DNA from: Helichrysum umbraculigerum
Lineage: Eukaryota; Streptophyta; Magnoliopsida; Asterales; Asteraceae
NCBI GenBank assembly: GCA_949592205.1
Contig: CATIUR010000005.1
Coordinates: 89,272,777 to 89,336,776, forward strand
Length of the DNA: 64,000 nt
Direction of reading: 5' to 3'
The notes under the pieces: model-generated
Seen by the model: the letters and a program-made list of their open reading frames with translations, nothing else
What the model was told of the DNA's origin: nothing
The model's database searches: none
Shown here: one piece after another, positions 55,764-64,000 of the stretch
Layout of the letters: every line of letters starts with the position of its first letter
Numbering within the stretch: the stretch's first letter is position 1
Translations under genes and position numbers: made by a program

Positions 55764-56599
55764 GAGTAAGGTTCAAATGAGTACATCAATTTTGAGTGAG
55801 AATGAGGAAATCAATAGATTTATGCCATGTGTCACTTTATTCTCTCCCCTCCACATTTTTTAAAATTAAATATCTCACAAACGGTAAGTCGAAAAATCAT
55901 GCAAATTGCACCATCAAATTCAGCGTTTTCTCCTCTTCGATTTGCCGTCCCTCAAGGCATACTTTCGACAACTTTTTTTTTCTTCCATTTTTTGGTGGGT
56001 TTTACAAATTAGTAACATATGTGTTAGTGAGTGGTTATACATTTAATTTGTGGTTAAGGTTAGGGTTTAGGGTTAGGGTTTAGTAGGGTTTAGGGGTTAG
56101 TAGGGGTTAGTAGGGTTTAGTAGGGTTTAAGGTTTAAGGTTTAGGGTTTAGTATGATTTAGGATTTAGAGTTTTGTAAAGTGTTTAGGGTTTAGTGTTTA
56201 GGGTTTAGGGGTTATGGTTTAGGGTTTGAGGTTTGAGGTTTGGGGTTTCGGGGCGAAACCCTAAACCCTAAACCCTAACCCATAAACCCTAAACCCCAAA
56301 CCCTAAACCCTAATCGCAACACTGTAACACATGTGTTAGTAAATGTGAAACCCATCAAAAAAATGAAAAAAACAAAATTCGTCGAAAGTATGCTTTGAGG
56401 GACGGCAAATCGAAGAGGAGAAAACGCTGAATTTAATGGTGCAATTTTTATAATTTTTGGATTTGTCGTTTGTGAGATAATTGATGTTGGGGGTAAATGG
56501 GTTTTGTAAATGTGGAACATTATACTTTGTACACATGACTTGATATCATTGGTTCCCTCATTCTCACACAAATTTCTATTATCATTTGAATCCTATACT
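55764..56599. mobile_element. Foldback Mutator-type MITE G (836 bp)
   Basis: The termini are of the same family as F (GGTTCAAATGA..., TTTGAGTGAGAATGAGG), with a perfect 9-bp duplication AAGTGTTTA. Long complementary arms (about 55870-56010 and 56340-56510) share TCAGCGTTTTCTCC, TCGATTTGCCGTCCCTCAA and GCATACTTTCGAC blocks in opposite orientation. The loop holds telomere-like repeats and one TAACACATGTGTTA palindrome on each side. There is no coding capacity beyond accidental frames in the arms. Confidence 0.88.
56051..56315. repeat. Interstitial telomere-like repeats in the loop of G
   Basis: Degenerate TTTAGGG and related units (GGGTTTAGGGTTAGGG...) to about 56240, then CCCTAAA units in the opposite orientation to 56315. 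This is the plant telomere unit, but degenerate, inverted and inside a transposon, so not a chromosome end. Confidence 0.9.
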
Positions 56600-56608
56600 A
56601 AGTGTTTA
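56600..56608. other. 9-bp target site duplication of G, right copy (AAGTGTTTA)
   Basis: Matches 55755-55763. Confidence 0.9.
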
Positions 56609-57127
56609 CTCCCCATTTTCAAGAAAAATAGTTTTTTGGAGGTGCACGATTGAAAGCATGTTTGACTATCTATTTCAAAGACAACTACCTAGCCTTATCT
56701 CTCTTATCTTATATAGGAGAGACTATATTACTTAATCTTCTTCTTAACTACCCCTTTTAAACTAAATCCCACCTTACATTGACTTAGTTAACATAATCTC
56801 AACCCTTGATTCTGATTAGTAAAATGATTAATTAATCTTAACATTTTTTGTCCTAATTTGTTCCAAATTTACCCTCCACTCAACATCCCGTCTCTTCCTT
56901 TTGATTAAAATTATCGACCAATGCCATAACCCTACCAGCGACCAATCCACACAAACATAGACCATGCAAAAAATCAAACCCCAATTAAAATTTACTGATC
57001 TATTCTTCTTCTCCATGTCAACCAACTAATCGAATCAATTTCTGCAGAAAACCTATCAATTGCTCTAGAATAGCAGCCACGTACGAGGGCGGATTTGGGG
57101 GAAAATTTCGATCAACATAAGTTTGAA
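56609..57127. other. AT-rich stretch, possibly the start of another capture element
   Basis: TCTCTCTTATCTTATATAGG near 56698 resembles a plus-strand Helitron 5' end, but no matching 3' end was found. No gene recognised. Confidence 0.35.
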
Positions 57128-57247
57128 ATGGAGGGGGTGGCGGCGGAAGAGCACCGGTCGGAAGAATTGATCTACCGCAACCTCGGATCGCGACACCGGC
57201 AGCTGGCAGGGAACGATCGTAATCAATTGCAGTCGATTGTAAAATAG
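57128..57247 (+). pseudogene. Possible captured first exon
   Basis: ATG 57128 opens 39 codons (MEGVAAEEHRSEELIYRNLG...) to TAG 57245, which directly precedes a GTACTTG donor-like sequence. The stretch is clearly GC-richer than its surroundings, as expected for coding sequence. An alternative minus-strand reading (100 codons, 57320-57018, with a poly-Pro run) cannot be excluded. The parent gene is not recognised. Confidence 0.4.
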
Positions 57248-58080
57248 GTACTTGTCTCTCCATTCTTGTAGGGTTTGATAGAAATGAAAAAAGGTTTTTT
57301 GTCCCAATTTCATTACCCAATCGACTTGCAAGCTAGGCAGATAATGATTTTAAATTCTTGTCCGAATTTCACTTACTGACCTGGTATTTGGATGAGACTT
57401 GGACTCGTCGATTCTATTCACAAACTGTTAATGGGCCGAGGTTGCGTTTTTTATAGTTCAAATCAGTTTCGTTTATGCTTATGGTCTTTTGAATGTACAT
57501 GTTAGTTTCGTTTATGGTTATGGCTACAAAATCAAAGAAAGTTGTTTGGCCCTTGATAATGGTAGTAATGTATATCCATGATGTGGAAATAATATGGTCT
57601 TTCTGTTCATATATCTTTTTATCAAGGTTTTAACCTACATTTCAAAGTTCTCTATTGATTTTTATGTTTACGATTATATGTAGTTTTGTTATCACATTTT
57701 TTTGTTCATATTTTCTAACTTTAGTTGGTTTATTTTAATGTTATTCGTATATCTTAGAAAGTTTCTTCTCTTTTGAAGATTCAAGCTTATGTGTTTTATG
57801 AACACCAAATGTTCGATAAAATGTTTTATAGCAAATACTCCGTATTAAATAACTACTGCCACAAAGTTTAGTTTATTTCACATATGCTAAGGTCAGTGTT
57901 TGGACACATGGAAGCTTCTTTGAAATATGTTCTCATTCTCAGCTGGAACTCTTGAGCTCTAATTTACTTACTATCCCGTTTAATATGACAGTGGAACATA
58001 AAGTTTAGATTAGTAGATGATTTAATTTAGTGAGTTACTATTGGTTTCTTTTATATTCAACTCCCTTTTCTTTTTTGTAG

Positions 58081-58155
58081 GTACTATCCGAATTTGAACC
58101 GGTACGATGGTTGAACCATTTGATTGAAAAGATTTTGGCCTGTATGTCTTGAAAT
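58081..58155 (+). pseudogene. Exon fragment resembling the start of an SMP domain (synaptotagmin-like)
   Basis: After a strong acceptor (TTTTCTTTTTTGTAG) the frame reads VLSEFEPVRWLNHLIEKI, and in the next frame the WPVCLE that usually follows; the break is an extra T in the ATTTTGG run near 58130. WLN...LEKIWP is the start of the SMP lipid-transfer domain of extended-synaptotagmin/NTMC2-type C2 proteins. Only a short piece is present. The assignment rests on about 20 residues. Confidence 0.4.
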
Positions 58156-58289
58156 TATTGTTTCACATGAAATTCTACTCCCTATTCTACCTTGCGTATT
58201 TGCTTGATTGCTTATAACTTTCTTACTTTCCATTGTTTTTTTTTAATTGGAGGCTTATAATTGTACAGTTGAATCTTAATCTTTTTCAG

Positions 58290-58387
58290 GGATGTGGAAT
58301 AAAAGAAGAAAAAATGGAGAAAGAAGACGATTTGATATACTTAGTACCTGCTTCACAAACTCGAATCGGTGGACATATGAACGGGTA
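58290..58387 (+). pseudogene. Possible captured exon
   Basis: An acceptor-like TTAATCTTTTTCAG is followed by GCGIKEEKMEKEDDLIYLVP and ASQTRIGGHMNG up to a GTAATA donor-like site. It is in the same orientation as the neighbouring fragments. The source gene is not recognised; the splice sites are the main evidence. Confidence 0.3.
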
Positions 58388-58390
58388 ATA

Positions 58391-59786
58391 CACCACAAAA
58401 TTATCAACTTATATTTGACTGACATTTTTGTTTTTGGTGCTACATATTCAATCAGTGTTCATAAAAATCTATTATCTCGATTATCATTGTGGATTAATCT
58501 GTTCGATCCGATCCTGATTATTTTGCTGAAGTGGCACACTCCTATGTCAGAATGCTAATGGATATGAACACGATGTCCGTTTGTTCTTTATATTTATTAT
58601 TCCAATTCCAATATTTTCGTTCCACATGGTAGATATTTAATCCATAATTCAAATCGTTATTGCAAATAACCATATCAACAAAAAGGGGCCTTAGTAGTTT
58701 GGAAAACGGGGGATCCATGAAGAAGCAAATATATATTGATTGAGATTGATTAAACGGGTAAGAATTAGAAACGAATAGAAGGGATTGACTAAAGAAAAAG
58801 ATTGCAGCTGATATTGAGTTAGTAGTCATAATTTACTTCAGAGTTCACACAAAGATATGAGGTTTATTAGGTTTCATACTGTCTGAAGGTACAAAAAGTT
58901 CTACCGGGAAACCTAAAAGCAGTCGATTATAACACACGATGAGATCACATCTGATTATGATAGAGAATATGCAACAAATGAATAATAAAGTACGAAATAG
59001 AAGAACTTCTTTAGAAATCTTGTGTTGCTAACAGGTCTTCGACAAGGTAATACTAAAATGTTTGTTTACTTTGCCTTTATTTTATTTAATTTTTTTGTGT
59101 TAAATAATCTATTAACAATCCACAATATTAGACTTTTTTGTTCATATTTGTAGTTTATGTGAACCTATAGACACAACGCTAATAAAGTTTGGAGCCTTAT
59201 ATTTTCATTTGTAGTTTCTGTGAACCCATTTGCATCATATACTGATTTAGAGGCAACCCTAAAGTCCATTAATTTAGAGAATGGTAAAGTTAACAGTTTG
59301 AGTTTATCTTGCAACTTTAAGATCCAAGAAATTGAACCATCTGCAATGCAGCCAATGGTGTCTCAAAATACCAAAATTTGAAAGATATCTTAGCTTAAAA
59401 AATGTTTGATATGACGGAAATGTATTAATAATTTCGAAGGTGGCAGCTGGTGGCGGTCGGAGGTGGCTGGTGGCAGCAAGTGGTGGGGGTAGTGGGTGGT
59501 GGTAGGTGGGGTTGGGGGAAAAAGAAGGTAGGAGGAGAAAGAAAAGAAAGTTCAGGGGTTAAAATGTAAAAATCAAAATAGTGGAAGGGGTGTAGGGTGA
59601 GCTTTTTTGTTATATATTTTTTTTTGTTAACTTTTAACCCTATTTTTCAAACTTATTCCAAAAATGTCATCCTTTATAACAATTGATCCAAACCACACGA
59701 TTATCTAATGGCCACAATTAATCTTTTCCTCCTTCTCCTCAAATACATTCTTCCATTATGATTCTCCATCTTATTTTATTTAACTA
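58391..59786. other. AT-rich intergenic stretch
   Basis: No gene recognised. Contains a G/T-rich low-complexity segment at about 59440-59545 (GGTGG units). Confidence 0.5.
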
Positions 59787-59815
59787 CTAGATTATTGACC
59801 CGTGTATATACGGGT
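59787..59815 (-). mobile_element. Helitron 3' terminus
   Basis: On the minus strand a perfect 6-bp hairpin (ACCCGT-GTATAT-ACGGGT, 59798-59815) is followed by a short spacer and CTAG (59790-59787), then T. The body would extend to the right; its 5' end was not found. Confidence 0.6.
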
Positions 59816-59866
59816 TTGACGATAAAATATATATTTTACAATTCTTACTTAACTTTTATAAGTATA

Positions 59867-59893
59867 CTAGCTTAAGACCCGCGGTTTCGCGGG
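59867..59893 (-). mobile_element. Second Helitron 3' terminus
   Basis: Minus strand: hairpin CCCGCG-AAAC-CGCGGG (59893-59878), spacer TCTTAAG, CTAG (59870-59867), then T. It lies 80 bp from the previous terminus and probably belongs to a Helitron nested in the first. Confidence 0.65.
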
Positions 59894-61139
59894 ATGCACC
59901 ATTCATATTTGTAATAATCATACGTGATAATTAATAAGGAACGTAAGTGAATATATTAGTGTGTGCAAAGTATAGTTATTTAGTAAATTATAACATAAAA
60001 TTACACAAAAGAGCAAAAAATACATAAGAAGTAAATCTATAACGATAAAAAAACAAAAATTACACACCATAAATTGAATTCCATGTATCTTAATAAAATT
60101 AATTCAATTTGACATCTTGAGATACACAATACTAACATTAAAATAATAAAAAAATGTTTTACGCTAAGATTAAAGAACTTCATATGTAAAATATAATATC
60201 ATACACAAATTTAAAATGTATAATGGTGTGATAGTCTTCTAAATGTCCATGTTATTATTTGCACTCTCGTTAGTTTCTAGTATGTTTTATTAAATGTATG
60301 ATACAATGAATAAACCAGATTTAACATAAGCTATTATAGTACATTTTTTCACATTTAACTTATTTAATGTTACAAATATGTTATTGCTTTAAATTTTCTC
60401 AATTTCAATATAAATTGAGAAAGCTATAGATGTATTATAGTAATTTGTAAGTATAAAAAATGTTGTCAAAAGTTGAAATGTGAGCTAATAATAATTTTTA
60501 GAATTTTTTTTATCATTTTAAAACTTAAGGCATCAATACTTTGTTTAGTTGTTCATTGGTTGTGCAAATTTCTTCACATAGCTACTTCATTGTCGGGTCA
60601 TGGAACCCAGAAGAACACAAGTTAACTATAATGCAAACCCAATTAGTCGCTCTGAATTTATAAAACCTTACTATTCAAACTCTATATATATTGTGAGAAC
60701 AAAAATGTTAGTGGAGGGAAAATTTTTATTTATTTTTTATTATTTTATTATAACATATCATAAATCATAATATACACCAACTTTACACCACACTCATTGT
60801 ACAAATAATACTTACCATCCATGATCTAAATTTTCTTTTAGAAAAAACAAAAGTTGTATTAATAAAGCACTCCTCATACATAAATTCACCACCCTTAGAG
60901 CCATGTATGCATTTAAATTATATATTGTACACATCCATTACATAAATAGTTGACCACCATATCAGTACATACCATATGCAAATTTTTTACACACACATTG
61001 ACAGCTCAATACACAAGACAGTGTCATATCCATGAATTATCCAGTTCGGAATTCGTCGCCTTTCATCTGTTTGACACCACTCGATCATCACCAAACACCT
61101 TTCTTCAGTCTCGATCTTATCCACTCATAACTCTAAATC
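59894..61139. other. Very AT-rich stretch, no genes seen
   Basis: Presumably the body of the Helitron-type elements ending at 59787 and 59867, and the sequence 3' of the LINE. No coding signal. Confidence 0.5.
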
Positions 61140-61545
61140 TGTACCTCTAAAAAGCAGTCCTACACCCCATAAAACTTTTCCCCAAACACCTTTGCGTTCC
61201 TATTTTTCCAAATTAAATTTGTAGTGACTGACCCATAATAGCCCCGACCATACTTCTTTACTCCATTTTGTTCCCAACCCATCTATTTAGTGACTGTAAC
61301 AGTTTCTCCATATCTATAACATCACGCGTACCTATTTTCCACCAACCAAACTCCTGATCCCAAACCAGTTTGAAATTTTTGTACACTACTAAGCAATGAT
61401 CAATAGTTTCAACATCCTCTTCAAAATATGGGCACAATAATGTATTCAAATCAATACCTCTTTCGACCAATTCCATAAATACCTGAAGCCTCTTATTTCC
61501 CGTTATCCACGCAAATATATTGACTGCTCGGTGCCACCTTTATCT
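61140..61545 (-). pseudogene. 3' end of a LINE: reverse-transcriptase zinc-binding region
   Basis: Minus strand: AVNIFAWITGNKRLQVFMELVERGIDLNTLLCPYFEEDVETIDHC-type order (W..., RGI, CP.C-like CPYF, ET..H...C), followed by VWDQEFGWWKIG. TAG is at 61258-61260, after which similarity continues in another frame (TTNLIWKNRNAKVFGEKF). This is the zf-RVT region at the C-terminus of plant L1-type pol proteins. The second Cys of the zinc motif is Tyr here. Only the last 130 or so residues are present; the RT core is missing, and frame breaks make it non-functional. Confidence 0.78.
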
Positions 61546-62823
61546 ACTGCGTTTGTTACCCCGTTGGCCTCGTCAAAATTACTCATCAATTCTTTTTGCC
61601 ATTTTGCTAATGGTATAAACATGTTAACTATCCCACTAACCACTTGCCATATATCACATCAACCGGGATCTAAAAATCGTATCAATTAGATTAATTAGTT
61701 GCTCCATAGAACAACACGACCCTTGAATTTCAATTTTGTCTAGCCATCCACCTACACATTAAATTAAGGCAATTAAACAATTAGAGCAACAACCCATTTT
61801 AACATTATGTATAACCCTAATGTCCAAATATCTTAACTACTTGTGCACACTTTACATATATCCAATTTGATAACATCCATAAGATTATGATAGATAAATA
61901 ATCCAAATTTACTGTCTAATCAGGTAACCACCATTCTATTTGATATTTCATCGAAAGCACCTTTAGAGCACTCTCCACATTATTATAGATGAATACTCAA
62001 GAATTTAAAGATTTTGAAAATAGAAACAACTAACAATAGATAATACTCAAGGACGATACCCGAACCATCTTTCTAATCCATGTATCATAATTATCAATCA
62101 AATTAATCACAATGATCCCCTAAGGTCCAAATAGAAGACATGCACATAACACATCTAAGCAACTAAAACTCTAAAATAGAATATACAGAATTGTAACAGA
62201 GAAACAACTAACAATAAATAAATATTCAAGAACCATACCTGAACCATCTTTTTCTTATTCATGGATGCTCTCACATGTTAAAAACATAAGAATTTCCAGT
62301 TCTTCAATGATTTTAGGAATCAACTGCAAGTCAGCCTCAAAGGGGTGTCAAAATGGATTTAGGTTGAAACATATAATGGTTTTTTCTATATTGAAATGGG
62401 TGAATTTCGGTTGGGTTGACTCCCGCAATCACAGTATGTATTTTGCTTTTTAAAGAGCCTATGTAACATGTTTGCATGCATTTAAAATACACTTTGGAAA
62501 AAACTTGACCAGTTTGATGCATTTGAGATTAATGATCTACCATACTCAATCATTCATATCTACATTGGGTCCAAATTGCCACCTGTATACAACCATTCAT
62601 ATCTACATTCGGTCCAAATTGCCACCTGTATACCCCTGTATATCCCCTAAAATAATCTCTGGCCAATGAGAATAAAAGTTACTTTCGAGTTCCTATTGCG
62701 CTACTAATCCATAATTTAGACCATTTTTGAATTCCTGATATATCATCATAGAAATAGTGAATCTCAATAAGCACAGAAATAGTGAAACTCGATAAACAAT
62801 AACACAAGCTGATTAAAACTCAC
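61546..62823. other. AT-rich stretch with an imperfect repeat
   Basis: A unit of about 55 bp (AACTAACAATA..ATA.TCAAG...CC.GAACCATCTTT) occurs near 62027-62080 and again near 62207-62262. CATATCTACATTSGGTCCAAATTGCCACCTGTATAC-like sequence is duplicated at about 62554 and 62596. No gene recognised. Confidence 0.5.
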
Positions 62824-62883
62824 CAAGATATGATAACTCTTACTAATGTCTTCGGCAAAAACTTTCCGGACGTAAACACAAAT
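62824..62883 (-). other. Candidate exon of an unidentified gene (60 bp)
   Basis: Minus strand: acceptor AATCGTAGCAG, 20 codons (ICVYVRKVFAEDISKSYHIL) and donor GTGAGTTT. Good splice signals at both ends, but no product can be named and linkage to other exons is not shown. Confidence 0.3.
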
Positions 62884-63501
62884 CTGCTACGATTCAATGA
62901 ATAAAATTAGATATTGAAAACCATAAAGAGGCCAAGAAATGGGAACCTGAAATACACAACTATCAAAGAATAATCGTTACACGATATTGATCAAATGCAG
63001 ATGATAAACATCATAATGCTATTCAAATAAATTCTGCAAATTATATTCGGAAATTAAAGAACTACTAAGCTAATAAAATTTGTCAAACACTTGTTAAGAG
63101 CTCGTGAAACACATGTTATCAAACACCAACACATGATTGAAGTTCATAATCTGTAGAATCGCCCAATAAGTATGTGACTAAATGAGCTTGAAATCCTATG
63201 ATTAAAAGAGTACTACATCAGTAACTAAGTGCTACACCAAAATATGCATGGAGCAGATTTCATGTCCTCTGCAATAAAACTTTTAATATAAAAACACACC
63301 AAAAAAAAGGGGGGGAAAAAGAAAGGGAAAAGGAGTGGCTTATTTTAAAAGCATCAATTGATGGACTAATATTTATTTGGATACGTAGAAAACCATCTAA
63401 GCAATCCCATTATAACGCAACCAAATGGCCATATATAAACAGTAGCAGTAGTACACTTCATAAGCAATTGAATGCTAATCATTGGCAAAACTTGGACTTA
63501 C

Positions 63502-63544
63502 CGTATTTTTCAACTCATTCACCCTTTCCATATGCCCCTCGTAC
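63502..63544 (-). other. Candidate exon of an unidentified gene (43 bp)
   Basis: Minus strand: acceptor CAGTTGTAG, a short coding-like stretch (YEGHMERVNELKNT) and donor GTAAGTCC. Very short; it could belong to the same gene as 62824-62883, entering from the right edge. Confidence 0.3.
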
Positions 63545-64000
63545 CTACAACTGAGACTCGTAAGGGTAAATGTGTAAATAAATGAACATATAAATAAGTG
63601 TACAAAGAAAGTGAATTGCGGTCAGCTTTACATTCTATTCTATAATCAGCAATGTCAAATCAGTACAGTTGACGAAACATGTGCAGTTGCTCTAAAGTGT
63701 ACTGACTTTGGCCAACTCTTATACCAAAGTTTCAACTATTCAACTCTGAATTCATCATTATTCAAGATTAAAAGCTGTAAAAACAGTAACTGTTACCTCA
63801 TGAAAAGTTATATATAATCCGTCAGTCACAACAGAACAAACAACTTATGAAAACAAAAATCAATCACCAGATGAACGAAATCATCATGGTTTATCAATCA
63901 GATGAAGGCATGGGATTATTTCTAATAGGCATAACAACCAAAACCGAACTTATCTAGTTTATTGATATGTCGTATAAAAAATATATGAAGATTAAAAATA

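Noticed and set aside
56051..56315. Telomere or chromosome end
   Set aside because: The units are degenerate, switch orientation and sit inside a bounded 836-bp MITE.
56690..56720. Plus-strand Helitron 5' end
   Set aside because: The sequence is suggestive, but no plus-strand hairpin-CTAG end was found downstream.
57018..57331. Minus-strand ORFs with a poly-Pro run
   Set aside because: They overlap the better plus-strand ATG frame and lack any recognised domain; kept only as an alternative reading.

Overview
The window is repeat-rich nuclear DNA of a flowering plant. It consists almost entirely of nested transposable elements, with captured gene fragments and no complete, confidently identifiable host gene. 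The evidence is plant-type LTR retrotransposons of the Ty3/gypsy superfamily (Tekay/Del-like chromovirus and Athila-like lineages) with plant primer sites (initiator tRNA-Met and tRNA-Asp), Mutator-like termini with 9-bp target duplications, Helitron ends, a LINE remnant, and plant-type introns. My impression is a eudicot, perhaps Asteraceae, but the sequence alone does not prove this.

Left block (1-27.7 kb). Positions 1-4738 are a minus-strand Tekay-like element (A). Its gag is followed directly by the polypurine tract, so pol is missing, and the upstream LTR is 2652 bp. A sits inside a minus-strand Athila-like element (B; 4739-12168 and 23922 to about 26012). B has a decayed gag-pol, an LTR, a tRNA-Asp primer site and a spliced downstream ORF of the ATHILA ORF-1 type that A interrupts. 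B's gag is itself interrupted by a plus-strand, pol-less Athila-like element (C; 12169-23916) with 2.5-kb LTRs and a CTTCC target duplication. C carries an unfamiliar 438-codon frame and an ATHILA ORF-1-like gene. To the right are a lone Athila-type LTR (D; 26014-27242) and a two-exon remnant of a FAR1/MULE-type DNA-binding domain (27243-27666).

Middle block (28.3-55.6 kb). Four elements are nested, and every boundary is visible. A small Helitron (E; 28330-55625) contains a Mutator-like element (F; 28565-54568, 9-bp TSD ATTAACATA). F contains a Tekay-like retrotransposon (R; 30522-52291, TSD TAATT). The left LTR of R contains another (S; 31460-43691, TSD TACAG). R encodes a full gag-pol with one in-frame TAG. 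S has pol but no gag or protease active site, and carries a 151-codon ORF in their place. The S LTRs differ at one position in 3397, and the R LTRs look identical, so both insertions are very recent. F, with the insertions removed, is about 4.2 kb and Pack-MULE-like: it holds decayed exons in both orientations and two dense arrays of the palindrome TAACACATGTGTTA.

Right block (55.6-64 kb). It holds an 836-bp foldback MITE (G) with F-type termini, a 9-bp TSD and telomere-like repeats in its loop; probable captured exons (one resembling the start of an SMP/synaptotagmin-like domain); two Helitron 3' termini; the 3' end of a LINE; and AT-rich DNA with a few possible exons.

The most unusual signals are non-coding. 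The LTR of A contains 13 short hairpins with an invariant seven-base loop and stems that vary in a compensatory way; S has a smaller covarying set. B carries AGCCGATCGGCT-type palindromes both in its LTR and again upstream of the spliced downstream ORF, which suggests a duplicated promoter module. The A and R LTRs share an inverted GCGACGTA/TACGTCGC array at similar positions.
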